From Micromonospora sonchi (GTDB taxonomy: Bacteria; Actinomycetota; Actinomycetes; Mycobacteriales; Micromonosporaceae), in the NCBI RefSeq assembly GCF_014646235.1, contig NZ_BMNB01000002.1, forward strand, positions 124,001 to 188,000: DNA of 64,000 nucleotides. The letters run 5' to 3'. The position numbers were made by a program, and so were the translations under genes. The notes beneath the pieces are model-generated. The model saw nothing but the letters and a program-made list of their open reading frames with translations. It was not told where the DNA came from and searched no databases. Below are positions 8,791 to 17,772 of the stretch, in pieces; position 1 is the first letter of the stretch; the number at the start of each line of letters is the position of its first letter.

Positions 8791-9938
8791 AGCGCCAGCT
8801 CCGGCACCTCGACGCGGCGGCCCTCGCGGGCCGAGAGCAGGCCCAGTTCGGCCAGTTGCACGCCCCGCGCCCCGGCGAGGAAGTCCCACGGAAACGGCTC
8901 ACCGGTCGCGACGTGCCGCAGGAACGCCTCCCACTGCACCTTGAAGCCGTTGTCGAAGTCCTCGTTGTCCGGCACCTCGGTCCACTGCGAGCGGAAGTCC
9001 TCGGTCACCGGCAGGTCCGGGTTCCACACCGGCTTCGGGGTGACCGCCCGGTGCTGTACCCGGCAGCGGCGCAGCCCGGCCACCGCGCTGCCCTCGGTGC
9101 CGTCGACCTGGAACTCGACCAGTTCGTCGCGGAACACCCGCACCGCCCAGGACGAGTTGAGCTGGGCGATGACGCCGCCCTCCAGCTCGAAGACCGCGTA
9201 CGCGGCGTCGTCGGCGGTGGCCTGGTACGGCCGGCCGGCCTCGTCGACGCGGCGCGGGACGTGCGTGGCGATGGCCGCGGAGACCGAACGCACCTGGCCG
9301 AAGAGCTCCGCCAGCACGTAGTGCCAGTGCGGGAACATGTCCACCACGATGCCGCCGCCGTCGGCGGTCCGATAGTTCCACGACGGACGCTGGGCGGGCT
9401 GCCAGTCGCCCTCGAAGACCCAGTAGCCGAACTCGCCGCGCACCGACAGCACCCGGCCGAAGAAGCCGCCGTCGAGCAGCCGCTTGAGCTTGCGTAGCCC
9501 GGGCAGGAAAAGCTTGTCCTGCACCACGCCGGTGCGGACCCCGGCGGCGCGGGCCGCCCGCGCCAGGTCGAGGGCGGCGGCGGTCTCCTCGGCGAGGGGC
9601 TTCTCGGTGTAGATGTGCTTGCCGGCTTCGATCGCCTGCCGGAGGGCCTTCTCCCGCTGCTGGGTGACCTGGGCGTCGAAGTAGATCTGGACGTCGTCGC
9701 GGGCCAGCGCGGCGGTCAGGTCGGTGGTCCAGTCGTCCAGGTCGTGCCGTTCGGCGATCTCACGCAGCTTGGTCTCGCTGCGCCCGACCAGGACCGGGTG
9801 CGGCCAGACGGTGGTGCCGTCGGCCAGCGGCACGCCGCCGGACGCACGGATGGCCAGCAGGGAACGCACCAGATGCTGCCGGTATCCCATCCGGCCGGTG
9901 ACGCCGTTCACGATGATGCCGATCGACCTGCGGGTCAT
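8787..9938 (-). CDS. Gfo/Idh/MocA-family NAD(P)-dependent oxidoreductase
   Basis: 383 residues. The N-terminus (IGIIVNGVTGRMGYRQHLVRSLL) is a Rossmann nucleotide-binding fold, followed by YFDAQVTQQREKALRQAIEAGKHIYTEKPLAE, where EKP is the family motif with the conserved lysine. The C-terminal half is the usual alpha/beta substrate domain. I chose ATG 9938 because GGGAGGA precedes it by four bases; a start 21 bases earlier lacks this support. It probably oxidises a sugar or inositol-type alcohol. It is the first gene of the three-gene operon, and the LacI-type operator at 9965-9978 sits 27 bases upstream. Confidence 0.9.
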   Translation of the reverse strand: MTRRSIGIIVNGVTGRMGYRQHLVRSLLAIRASGGVPLADGTTVWPHPVLVGRSETKLREIAERHDLDDWTTDLTAALARDDVQIYFDAQVTQQREKALRQAIEAGKHIYTEKPLAEETAAALDLARAARAAGVRTGVVQDKLFLPGLRKLKRLLDGGFFGRVLSVRGEFGYWVFEGDWQPAQRPSWNYRTADGGGIVVDMFPHWHYVLAELFGQVRSVSAAIATHVPRRVDEAGRPYQATADDAAYAVFELEGGVIAQLNSSWAVRVFRDELVEFQVDGTEGSAVAGLRRCRVQHRAVTPKPVWNPDLPVTEDFRSQWTEVPDNEDFDNGFKVQWEAFLRHVATGEPFPWDFLAGARGVQLAELGLLSAREGRRVEVPELAL

Positions 9939-9964
9939 GGGCGTCCTCCCGTCGCACACGCCTA

Positions 9965-9978
9965 GGTAAGCGCTTTCC
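9965..9978. promoter_or_regulatory. LacI-family operator upstream of the oxidoreductase operon
   Basis: GGTAAGCGCTTTCC is a near-perfect palindrome (12 of 14 positions) around AAGCGCTT, the classic operator shape of LacI/GalR regulators. It lies between the oxidoreductase operon and the divergent LacI gene at 10228, and is the natural binding site for that protein. Confidence 0.75.
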
Positions 9979-10014
9979 CGTCAGCGTAGGTGAGCCGTCC
10001 GACACCGGCAAGGG

Positions 10015-10070
10015 TGGAAGGAAGGGCCCCTTATTAACGCCTCGTGCATAGGAGGGGCCCCTTCTTAACA
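10015..10070 (+). repeat. GGGGCCCC/TTAAC dispersed repeat, copy 2
   Basis: Two blocks, GGAAGGAAGGGCCCCTTA followed by TTAACGCC, then GGAGGGGCCCCTTC followed by TTAACA. It is the same layout as at 22101 but starts TGGAAGG instead of TGCAAGG. It occupies the divergent intergenic region between the oxidoreductase operon and lacI, downstream of the operator. Confidence 0.8.
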
Positions 10071-10227
10071 AGCGTTGCACCTGCGCCGAGGCCGTACGCA
10101 TCACGCGCCCGGGGACCGACCTGCGGCCTTGACCTGCGCGAACCACGGAACAGGCAGGGGCCTGCGCTGCGGTACCGTGACGCTGGTCGCCACGCACGCG
10201 GCCGGCGTGACGCGGGAGGGGGCGGGA

Positions 10228-11256
10228 GTGGCGACGCTGTCCGATGTGGCCCGGCGGGCGGGAGTCTCCCCCGCCACGGCGTCTCGCGTGATCAACGGCA
10301 GCAGCAAGCCGGTCACCGACGAGCTGCGCGAGCGGGTGCTGCGGGCCGTCGCCGAGTTGCAGTACGTGCCGAACGCCCACGCCCAACTCCTGGCCCGTTC
10401 GCACCGCGGCGCCGTCGGCGTCATCGTGCACGACGTCTCCGACCCGTACTTTTCGGAGATCACCCGGGGTCTGCAACGGGTCGCCACCGATCAGGGCCGG
10501 CTGTTGATGATCTGCAACAGCTACCGCGACCCGGAGCGGGAGCTGGAGTACGTCGAGCTACTGCGCGGTCAGCAGGTCGCCGCCATCATCCTGGCCGGGT
10601 CCGGCTACCACGACGCCGGGTTCACCCGGCTGCTCAACGACAAGCTGGCCGCGTACGAGGCCACCGGCGGACGGGTCGCGGTGATCGGCCGCCACGAGCA
10701 CTCCGGCGACGCGGTGATGCCGGACAATCGCGGTGGCGCCCGGCTGCTCGGGGAGGAGATGTGCCGACTCGGGCACGAGGGGATCGGTGTGGTGGCCGGG
10801 CCGCAGGTGCTGACCACCACGACCGACCGCCTCACCGGGCTGCGCGAGGCGCTCGCCGCGCACGGCCGGGAACTGCCGGAGCACCGCATCCGGTACGCCG
10901 AGTTCGACCGCGACAGCGGTGCCGCCGCCACCGCCGCCCTGCTCGACGCGGAGCCCGGGCTGACCGCGATCGCGGCGCTGAACGACTCGATGGCCATCGG
11001 CGCGCTGTCCCTGCTGCGCTCCCGGGCGGTACCGGTGCCCGACCGGATCAGCGTGTTCGGCTTCGACGACATGCCGATCGCCCGCGACGTCACCCCCGCG
11101 CTGACCACCGTCCGGCTGCCGCTGGTCGAAATGGGTTCCCGGGCGATGGCGCTGGCCCTGGACGCCGGCGGCACCCGCCCCCGGGTGGAGTCGCTCGCCG
11201 CCGAACTGGTCCGCCGCGACAGCTCCGCACAGGTGCAAGGAAGGGCTCATTCTTGA
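10228..11256 (+). CDS. LacI-family transcriptional repressor
   Basis: 342 residues. The first residues, TLSDVARRAGVSPATASRVING, are the standard LacI helix-turn-helix plus hinge, followed by a periplasmic-binding-protein-like sensor domain (GVIVHDVSDPYFSEITRGLQ, VAVIGRHEHSGDAVMPDN, ISVFGFDDMPIARDVTPALTTV). I chose GTG 10228, preceded by a GGGAGGGGG run and giving the canonical LacI N-terminus. It is divergent from the catabolic operon and probably represses it until a sugar derivative binds. The last seven residues (VQGRAHS) and the TGA stop are encoded by a degenerate half copy of the GGGGCCCC repeat. Confidence 0.93.
   Translation: MATLSDVARRAGVSPATASRVINGSSKPVTDELRERVLRAVAELQYVPNAHAQLLARSHRGAVGVIVHDVSDPYFSEITRGLQRVATDQGRLLMICNSYRDPERELEYVELLRGQQVAAIILAGSGYHDAGFTRLLNDKLAAYEATGGRVAVIGRHEHSGDAVMPDNRGGARLLGEEMCRLGHEGIGVVAGPQVLTTTTDRLTGLREALAAHGRELPEHRIRYAEFDRDSGAAATAALLDAEPGLTAIAALNDSMAIGALSLLRSRAVPVPDRISVFGFDDMPIARDVTPALTTVRLPLVEMGSRAMALALDAGGTRPRVESLAAELVRRDSSAQVQGRAHS
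11234..11256 (+). repeat. Degenerate half copy of the GGGGCCCC/TTAAC repeat at the lacI stop
   Basis: TGCAAGGAAGGGCTCATTCT matches the first 20 bases of the copy at 22101 except at two positions, and the following TTAAC has become TTGAG. The changed TTGA supplies the lacI TGA stop. Confidence 0.65.
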
Positions 11257-11338
11257 GCGCCCGGTGACGTTTCTGGCAACGCGAGCGCGGCTCGGCACGG
11301 GACAGACGGCGGGCATCCGGGCGCGTATCCTGACCCCG

Positions 11339-12394
11339 GTGTCGATCCTCAGTCCCACCCAACGGCTCCTCTCCCCGGGCGGCGTGGCCGAATTCGTGCG
11401 GGCGTCGTTCGGCCCCGACGGGCGGGTACGCGACTGCGGGCCGCTGACCGGCGGCGGCTTCGCGGCGGTGTGGTGGGTACGCCTGGACGACGGCCGCGAC
11501 GTGGTGCTCAAGGTGGCCCCGCTGCCCAGCGTGCGACTGCTGCGCTACGAGACGGACCTGCTCGCCGCCGAGGCGCGCTACTTCCGGCTGGTCGCCGAGC
11601 ACGCGCCGCGGGTGCCGGTGCCGCCCGTGCTGCATCACGGCCGGGATCCGCACCTCGGCGAGTGGCTGGTCACCGGGTGGCTGCCCGGTCGGGCACTACC
11701 CGACCTGGACGGTGACGACAGCGCCGCCCGCTACGACTTCGGCGTCGCGATGGCCACCCTGCACCGGATCACCGGCGACCGGTTCGGCTACGACGCCGAC
11801 CGCACCGGCGGCGCCACCTGGTCGGCTGCATTCGCCGCGATCATCGACGACCTGCTCGCCGACGCGGCCGACTGGGACATCACCCTGCCCACGCCGTCAC
11901 AACGGATCCGCGCGCTCGTGGCCCGGCATGCCGACCTGCTCGACCAGGTACGCCGGCCGGCCCTGCTGCACTTCGACGGCTGGGACGGCAACGTGCTGGC
12001 CGCAACCGGCAGGAGCGGACCGGCCGCCGCGCCCGACGGCGACGTGCCGGCCGCACCCGACGACACCGGCGCGTACCGGATGTGCGGGCTGGTCGACGGC
12101 GAACGGTTCCTCTACGGCGACCCGCTGCTGGACCTGGTCTCCCCGCTGCTGTTCCGCCGGGCCGAGGACGAGCCGGAGCATCCGTTCCTGCGCGGGTACG
12201 CCGACACCACCGGCATGCCGCTGGTGTTCGACGACGGGGCGCGCCGCCGGCTGGCGCTGTACCGGATGCACCTGCACCTGCTGATGACCGTGGAAATGCC
12301 CAGCCGCGGCATCACCCCGGACAACGACCCCGGCCGACACACCCTGCTGGCCAAACTGCTGGACCGCGACCTCGCCGACCTGTCTGGACACTGA
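11339..12394 (+). CDS. Aminoglycoside phosphotransferase (APH)-family kinase
   Basis: 351 residues from GTG 11339. The N-lobe contains GGFAAVWWVRL (glycine-rich loop) and DVVLKVAPL (ATP-binding lysine). The C-lobe has LLHFDGWDGNVL, the HxDxxxxN catalytic loop, and GLVDGERFLYGDPLLDL in the place of the metal-binding Asp motif. The family phosphorylates small molecules such as aminoglycosides, homoserine or sugars; the target here is unknown. Longer in-frame starts to 11264 are possible. It stands alone between lacI and the convergent ECF operon. The metal loop reads VDGE rather than the more common IDWE. Confidence 0.82.
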   Translation: MSILSPTQRLLSPGGVAEFVRASFGPDGRVRDCGPLTGGGFAAVWWVRLDDGRDVVLKVAPLPSVRLLRYETDLLAAEARYFRLVAEHAPRVPVPPVLHHGRDPHLGEWLVTGWLPGRALPDLDGDDSAARYDFGVAMATLHRITGDRFGYDADRTGGATWSAAFAAIIDDLLADAADWDITLPTPSQRIRALVARHADLLDQVRRPALLHFDGWDGNVLAATGRSGPAAAPDGDVPAAPDDTGAYRMCGLVDGERFLYGDPLLDLVSPLLFRRAEDEPEHPFLRGYADTTGMPLVFDDGARRRLALYRMHLHLLMTVEMPSRGITPDNDPGRHTLLAKLLDRDLADLSGH

Positions 12395-12474
12395 CCGACC
12401 ACGCATGCGGAGAGCCGAACCAGCTTCCCAGGCCTGGCCGACAGCCTCTGTCACCAGGCCACCGGCGGTCACCT

Positions 12475-13395
12475 CTACGGGCGCTGTCCGAGCTTTGGCA
12501 CAACGGCCCGTCGCAGCACCGCGGTCGTGGCCAGCACTGTCCCGGCCGGCCCGTCAGCGGTGTCCGCCACGAGATAACTGCGCGCGCCGAGGTATTCGTA
12601 CGTCCGCTCATCGAAGATCCACTCGTCGCGTCGGTTCAGTTCGGTGTACCCGACGGCAACCCCTCGCCGGCCCGCCGCGTCGGTGACTTCGCGGATCAAC
12701 TCGACCCCCGGAATCTTGGCCGCGGCCCGGTAGAGCACGGCGCTGGTCTGTGGCGTAACCAACGACTCGCGCAGGATGTCGCCGATCGCGGTGAACGCCG
12801 CACCGTCGCGGCTGTTGCCCCAACCGCGCTCGTCCCGCTCCCGGTAGAGCCTCGCCAGCAGTTCGTCCGGGTCGCTGGGCAGATCGACGATCTCCGCGTT
12901 CGGCGTCACGTCCGTCAGCGTCGTCTGCTCGGGGATCGCACCGATGATCGGCAGGTCGAAAAAGGGCTGCCGGAGCAGGCCGTCACCCTGCTCGTACCGC
13001 GGAATCCAGATCTCCCGCTCGTGCACCGGTTGCAGCCGGGCCGGACCGTCACCAAACTCGGCGAACGCAACCCGGCTCTTGATGTAGACGTACTCGCCCT
13101 CGCCGGGGCCCGGCTTCTCCGCGGTTGCCGCGGCCATCCGGTGGAGAAACAGGATCGCGCCAGCGTGTTCCCCTTGTTCGACCGCAACGATCAGCGGCGC
13201 GCTGTTCGGTGCCCACGGCTGAGCGATCGCTCCGGCCGCGACCGCGGTGGCCAGCACGCCCGCCACCGGCGCAAGCACCAGCATCCGCCGTCGTCGCCGG
13301 ACCGGCCGCGCGACCTCGTTGATCAGGTGGTGGCGCAGTGCCTGCCGGCGCACCGCCGCAATGGCCGGCACGTGGGGAGCGCTGGGCTCGCTCAT
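12475..13395 (-). CDS. CU044_5270-family membrane protein, ECF sigma partner
   Basis: 306 residues. A basic stretch (RPVRRRRRM) precedes one membrane segment (LVLAPVAGVLATAVAAGAIA, about residues 39-58). The rest is an extracytoplasmic domain with repeated strands (GEYVYIKSRVAF, EREIWIPRY, EYLGARSYLVADTADG). This is the CU044_5270 arrangement, commonly encoded directly after an ECF sigma factor in actinomycetes. By position it is a candidate regulator or output of that sigma factor; no canonical zinc anti-sigma motif (HxxxCxxC) is visible. Its ATG overlaps the sigma stop as ATGA. Confidence 0.78.
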   Translation of the reverse strand: MSEPSAPHVPAIAAVRRQALRHHLINEVARPVRRRRRMLVLAPVAGVLATAVAAGAIAQPWAPNSAPLIVAVEQGEHAGAILFLHRMAAATAEKPGPGEGEYVYIKSRVAFAEFGDGPARLQPVHEREIWIPRYEQGDGLLRQPFFDLPIIGAIPEQTTLTDVTPNAEIVDLPSDPDELLARLYRERDERGWGNSRDGAAFTAIGDILRESLVTPQTSAVLYRAAAKIPGVELIREVTDAAGRRGVAVGYTELNRRDEWIFDERTYEYLGARSYLVADTADGPAGTVLATTAVLRRAVVPKLGQRP

Positions 13396-14012
13396 CGGTA
13401 TTCTCCCTGCTTGACGGGGATGATTCGGGTACGGGCCAGTTCCTGCTCTGCCAGCCTCCGCAGCCGGGTCCGGGCCCGCGACAGGCGCGAGCGCACGGTT
13501 CCGATGGGTACGCCCAGCGCCTCAGCTGCTGCCGAGTAGTCCAGTTGTGACCACACGCACAGCAGGAACACCTCCCGGTCCGCCCGGCGCAGTGCCCGCA
13601 ACGCCACCATGGCCGCGGCCACCTGGTCGGCATCGTGCATCCGGCCGACCACTTCGTCGGCGAAGTCCGCGACGGTCTCGTGTACCGGCAGTCGGCGTAG
13701 CGCCTCCCGGTGCCGGCGTGCCGCCCGCCGCCGATTGCGCAGCACATTGGTGGCGATGCCGAGCAGCCACGGCCGCAGGCTTTCCCCGTCCGGGTGCAGG
13801 GATTCGCGGATCCGCCACGCCTCAAGAAAGGTCAGCGACACCACATCCTCGGCGAGCGCCGGATCGCCCCCGCTCCATACCGCATGCCGATGAATCGCAT
13901 CGGCATGTTCATCGAAGAGCTCACCGAAGGCGTCGGTGTCACCGGCCCGGATCCGGGCCCGCATCTGTGCTGTCACACCTGTACCTGTCCGCAGCCGCCC
14001 CGGAGTTCCCAC
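13392..14012 (-). CDS. ECF RNA polymerase sigma factor
   Basis: 206 residues with region 2 (AFGELFDEHADAIHRHAVWSGGDPALAEDVVSLTFLEAWR) and region 4 (ALRRADREVFLLCVWSQLDYSAAAEALGVPIGTVRSRLSRAR). No extra C-terminal domain is visible. GTG 14012 gives the longest form; GTG 13976 in the same frame (starting VTAQMRARI) is equally likely. It directs transcription of a stress or envelope regulon. It is translationally coupled to the CU044_5270-like gene, which is probably its regulatory partner. Confidence 0.9.
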   Translation of the reverse strand: MGTPGRLRTGTGVTAQMRARIRAGDTDAFGELFDEHADAIHRHAVWSGGDPALAEDVVSLTFLEAWRIRESLHPDGESLRPWLLGIATNVLRNRRRAARRHREALRRLPVHETVADFADEVVGRMHDADQVAAAMVALRALRRADREVFLLCVWSQLDYSAAAEALGVPIGTVRSRLSRARTRLRRLAEQELARTRIIPVKQGEYR

Positions 14013-14083
14013 CGTCCCGAGACATCTCTGCCTACGAATGGTGGCTTACGGTTGCCGAACTGCCCGTCGGCAGCACCACCGGG

Positions 14084-15886
14084 TCAGGACGGTGCGAAGC
14101 GGGCGATCGGGTTGGCCAGGGCGCCGACGAGTTGCAGCGCGGCGGACGGGTCGGCCAGGTCCACCATCTGCTGGTTGTCGCGCAGTTGCAGCCGGTTGAG
14201 GCAGGAGAGCGCGAACTCGGGGGCGAACAGGTCGTGGCGGGCCAGCCGGTCGGCCAGGTGGGGCACCCGGTCGGCGTACGCGGTGACGCACTCGGCGACC
14301 GTGCGCCAGAAGGTTTCCTCGTCGGTCACGCCCTGGTCGGCCAGGAGCGGGCCGAGGAAGCGGAAGAAGCAGTCGAACACGTCGGTGAAGATGCAGAGCA
14401 GCTTCATGTCCTCGGGGACGTCGGCCCGGATCCGCTCGACGGCCGGCGGCAGGGTCGCCTCGGCGTTCATCACCACGATCTCCTCGGCGATGTCCTTGAA
14501 GATCACCCGCTCGACGGCGCCGTCGCGCAGCACCAGGATGACGTTCTCCCCGTGCGGCATGAACGCCAGGTCGTAGGCGTAGCAGGCGTGCAGCAGCGGG
14601 GTCAGGTAGGCGTGCAGGTAGCGGCGCAGCCACTCGACCGGCGCCAGTCCGGAGGCGGCGATCAGCTCGGCGGCGAACGAGCGGCCGTCGGCGTCGACGT
14701 GCAGCAGCGACGCCATGGTGGCCAGCCGTTCGCCGGGGGCCAGGCCGGGCACCGGGCTCTCCCGCCAGAGCGCGGCCAGCATCTTGCGGTACGGCGAGTA
14801 GCGGTCGGTGGCGGCCTCGTACTGCCGGTGCCGGTAGCCGACGGCGGCCCGCTCCCGGATGATGGTCAGGCCGGTGTCCCGGAACACGTCGTCGGCGGCG
14901 ATCAGGTCGGCCAGCCAGTCGTTGATGGCCGGGGTGGCCGCCATGTACGCCGCCGACAGCCCCCGCAGGAAGCCCATGTTCAGCACGGAGAGCGCGGTCT
15001 TGACGTAGTGCCGCTCGGGTTGGCTGATGTTGAAGAAGGTGCGGATGGACTGCTGGGCGAGGTACTCGTCCGGCCCTTCGCCGAGGTGGACCAACCGGCG
15101 GCGGGCCACCTCACCGGCGAAGGTGACCGCCAGCCTGTTCCACCACTGCCAGGGGTGCACCGGAATGAGGTGGTAGTCGGCCAGGTCCAGGCCGTACCCG
15201 GCCATGGTGTCGGCGAAGGCGGTGCGGGTGGCTTCGCCGAGTTCCGCCCGGACCAGCCGGTCGTAGTCCAGGTCGGCGGCGCAGGTGAAGGTGGCATGGT
15301 CGCGGTGCGCGGCCACCCAGATCAGGCGTACCGGCCGGGCCGTCTCCGGGGCGTACCGGTGGTATTCGTCGACGCCGAAGCCGAGCCGGCCGTTGTTGGC
15401 CACGAAGCAGGGATGCCCCTCGGTCATCGACGTCTCGATGACCTGGAAGTCGGCCTCGACCAGCTTCGCCGCGCTCGGCAGCGGGCGGTCCAGCTTGTAC
15501 GCGACACCGGCCAGGGTGGAGGTGACCTCCTCCAGGTAGACCGGCAGGATCCGGTCGGTGAGGCCGAGCGAGGTGCGCAGGTCGAGGCAGAGGTCGACGG
15601 CGTCGAGCGGCAGCGGCTCGGCACCCCGGTGCCGGGTGATGCTCTCCGGGTCGATGTCCCAGTGCTCCAGGGTCTGCACCCGGGCGGCGAACCGGTAGCG
15701 CACCGCCCCCGAGTCGTCGGTCACCGCGTACCATCGCCGGCCGGTGGGGTCGGCGGCCGGGCCGTCCGGTTCGGGCGTGAGCAGTCGCTCGTGGCTGAAC
15801 TCGGCCAGGGCCTTGCGCACCAGCAGCCGGTTGGCCCGTTCCCAGGTCTCCGGTCGCAGGTGGGCGACCAGGTCAGGCGTGGTCAC
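14084..15886 (-). CDS. desD: DesD, NIS siderophore synthetase (IucA/IucC family)
   Basis: 600 residues, the usual length of DesD. Family blocks include QVIETSMTEGHPCFVANNGRLGFGVDEYHRYAPE, HPWQWWNRL, SIRTFFNISQPERHYVKTALSVLNMGFLRGLSA and the C-terminal HGENVILVLRDGAVERVIFKDIAEEI with the ATP-binding HGEN motif. DesD activates carboxyl groups with ATP and condenses three N-hydroxy-N-succinylcadaverine-type units into cyclic desferrioxamine. The GTG start lies inside the end of desC (14-base overlap). It is the last gene of the desABCD operon, controlled by the iron box at 19404. Confidence 0.94.
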   Translation of the reverse strand: MTTPDLVAHLRPETWERANRLLVRKALAEFSHERLLTPEPDGPAADPTGRRWYAVTDDSGAVRYRFAARVQTLEHWDIDPESITRHRGAEPLPLDAVDLCLDLRTSLGLTDRILPVYLEEVTSTLAGVAYKLDRPLPSAAKLVEADFQVIETSMTEGHPCFVANNGRLGFGVDEYHRYAPETARPVRLIWVAAHRDHATFTCAADLDYDRLVRAELGEATRTAFADTMAGYGLDLADYHLIPVHPWQWWNRLAVTFAGEVARRRLVHLGEGPDEYLAQQSIRTFFNISQPERHYVKTALSVLNMGFLRGLSAAYMAATPAINDWLADLIAADDVFRDTGLTIIRERAAVGYRHRQYEAATDRYSPYRKMLAALWRESPVPGLAPGERLATMASLLHVDADGRSFAAELIAASGLAPVEWLRRYLHAYLTPLLHACYAYDLAFMPHGENVILVLRDGAVERVIFKDIAEEIVVMNAEATLPPAVERIRADVPEDMKLLCIFTDVFDCFFRFLGPLLADQGVTDEETFWRTVAECVTAYADRVPHLADRLARHDLFAPEFALSCLNRLQLRDNQQMVDLADPSAALQLVGALANPIARFAPS

Positions 15887-16460
15887 CAGAGTGCTCCTTC
15901 GCTACGGTCGCGGCCCGGAAGCGGGCCCGGGTGCAGATGCTGAGCAACGCCGTCTTCTCCGGCTTGGCGATCGGGCCGATCACCTCGAAGCCGACCGCCG
16001 CGTTCAGCGCGTGCACGGCGGTGTTGCGCACGTCCGGCTCGACCACGACCCGTTCGGTGTCGGGGTCGGCGAACAACCACGCCAGCACCGTGGTGAGCAC
16101 CGCCGTGGTGAAGCCGTGCACCGGCGTCTCCGGCGGCGCGCAGAGGAAATGCATGCCCACGTCGCCGGGGCGGGCGTCGTGGAGCCCGACCAGCTCGACC
16201 CGGGCGGGGTCGTACCGTTCGGCGAGGAACGCCGGCTCGCCGCGCCACGAACCCAGGAACGCGTCGTGGTGCGGATGCGCGGCGATGCGCCGGTACTCGG
16301 CGGCCACCGCGTCGACGTCGGCGTCGGGCATCAACCAGAACGCCGACCTCGGGTGGGTCACCCAGCGGTGCAGCAGCGGCGCGTCGGCGGCCGGATCGAG
16401 CGTACGCAGGGCGAACTCGCCGAGCCGCGGGTCGAGGCGGGTGTGCACGAGGGTGCTCAC
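15873..16460 (-). CDS. desC: DesC, acyl-CoA-dependent N-acyltransferase (GNAT fold)
   Basis: 195 residues starting at GTG 16460, overlapping the desB stop as GTGA. GNAT features are [27 protein letters not shown] at the start, [11 protein letters not shown] in the core strand and [25 protein letters not shown] in the acetyl-CoA region. The family acylates N-hydroxycadaverine with succinyl- or acetyl-CoA. It is the third gene of the desferrioxamine operon, between desB and desD. Confidence 0.92.
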   Translation of the reverse strand: MSTLVHTRLDPRLGEFALRTLDPAADAPLLHRWVTHPRSAFWLMPDADVDAVAAEYRRIAAHPHHDAFLGSWRGEPAFLAERYDPARVELVGLHDARPGDVGMHFLCAPPETPVHGFTTAVLTTVLAWLFADPDTERVVVEPDVRNTAVHALNAAVGFEVIGPIAKPEKTALLSICTRARFRAATVAKEHSGDHA

Positions 16461-17737
16461 GCGGGCGCCCCGAACTCCTGGAAGGTGATCGACTTCTCGA
16501 TCGGGTACGCCTCCCGGCCGAGCAGCTCGCGGATGATCCAGGCGTTGCGGTACGCGCCCATGCCGAGGTCGGGCGAGGTGATGCTGTGCGTGTGGGTGCC
16601 ACCGTTCTGGAGGAAGACGCGACGCCCGGTGTGGTCGACGCTGTAGTTGCGGGCGACGTCGAGCCGGCCGTGGCCGTCGAAGCGCAGCCGGTCGCGGATC
16701 GGCTCGCAGAAGGCGGGCAGCTGGTAGCGGTAGCCGGTGGCCAGCACCAGCCCCTCGGTGTCCAGGGTGAAGTCCCGTTCCTGCTCGACGTGGCGCAGCC
16801 CGAGGGTGTGCACACCGGTGTTCTCGTCGTACGTCACGGCGGTCAGCTCGGTGTTGGTCAGCAGGCGGGTGGGCACCGGCGCGTCGACGCTGCGCGCGTA
16901 GAGCAGGTCGAAGATGTCGTTGACCAGGTCGGCGGAGATGCCCTTGAACAGCCCCCGCTGCTCGGCTTCCAGCCGGTAGCGGGTCGGCTCGGGCAGGGCG
17001 TGGAAGTAGTCCACGTAGTCCGGTGAGGTCATCTCCAGGGTCAGCTTGGTGTACTCCAGCGGGAAGAAGCGCGGCGATCGGGTCACCCAGTTCAGCTGGT
17101 AACCGTGGGCGTCGATGTCGGCGAGCAGGTCGTGGTAGATCTCCGCGGCGCTCTGCCCGCTGCCGACGATGGTGATGCTCCGCTTGGCCCGCAACGCGTC
17201 GCGGTGTTGCAGGTATCGCGAGTTGTGCACGGCGTCGGAGGTCAGCCCGGCGCAGGCGGCCGGCAGGTGCGGCGGGGTGCCGGTGCCGAGCACCAGGTGC
17301 CGGGCACGATGGGTGACGGTCGGGCCCCCCACGGCGGCGGTGACCACGTACCGGTCGTCGGCCGGGTCGTACTCGACGGCGGTGACCCGGTGACCGAAGC
17401 GCAGCTTGGGCAGCTTCGCGGCGGCCCACCGGCAGTACGCGTCGTACTCGGCGCGCAGCGGGAAGAAGTTCTCCCGGATGTAGAAGGGGTAGAGCCGGCC
17501 GATCTCCTTGAGGTAGGCGAGGAAGGAGTACGGCGAGGTGGGGTCGGCCAGGGTGACCAGGTCGGCCAGGAACGGGGTCTGCAACCGGGACGCCTCCAGC
17601 AGCATGCCGGGATGCCAGGAGACGTCGTCGCGGGCCTCCAGGAACAGCCCGTCGAGTTCGGTGATCGGCGCGGTGAGGCAGGCCAGCCCGAGGTTGTACG
17701 GACCCAGGCCGATCCCGATGAAGTCGTGGCTTGCCAT
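16457..17737 (-). CDS. desB: DesB, lysine/cadaverine N-monooxygenase
   Basis: 426 residues from ATG 17737. The FAD-binding motif [12 protein letters not shown] is at residues 8-19, the NADPH-binding motif [16 protein letters not shown] is central, and [12 protein letters not shown] is the C-terminal FAD/ATG motif of the IucD/PvdA/SidA family. It N-hydroxylates cadaverine using FAD, NADPH and O2. It lies 35 bases downstream of desA. The frame stays open far upstream of the ATG, but that stretch is antisense-type shadow of desA. Confidence 0.94.
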   Translation of the reverse strand: MASHDFIGIGLGPYNLGLACLTAPITELDGLFLEARDDVSWHPGMLLEASRLQTPFLADLVTLADPTSPYSFLAYLKEIGRLYPFYIRENFFPLRAEYDAYCRWAAAKLPKLRFGHRVTAVEYDPADDRYVVTAAVGGPTVTHRARHLVLGTGTPPHLPAACAGLTSDAVHNSRYLQHRDALRAKRSITIVGSGQSAAEIYHDLLADIDAHGYQLNWVTRSPRFFPLEYTKLTLEMTSPDYVDYFHALPEPTRYRLEAEQRGLFKGISADLVNDIFDLLYARSVDAPVPTRLLTNTELTAVTYDENTGVHTLGLRHVEQERDFTLDTEGLVLATGYRYQLPAFCEPIRDRLRFDGHGRLDVARNYSVDHTGRRVFLQNGGTHTHSITSPDLGMGAYRNAWIIRELLGREAYPIEKSITFQEFGAPA

Positions 17738-17772
17738 CCGGCCCTCCAGGCTCGGGTTCGCCGGCGGCACGC

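Noticed and set aside
14030..14055. ECF-type promoter GCAACC...CGTAGG upstream of the sigma factor
   Set aside because: The spacer is only 13 bases and the -10 part deviates from CGTC; too weak to call an autoregulated promoter.
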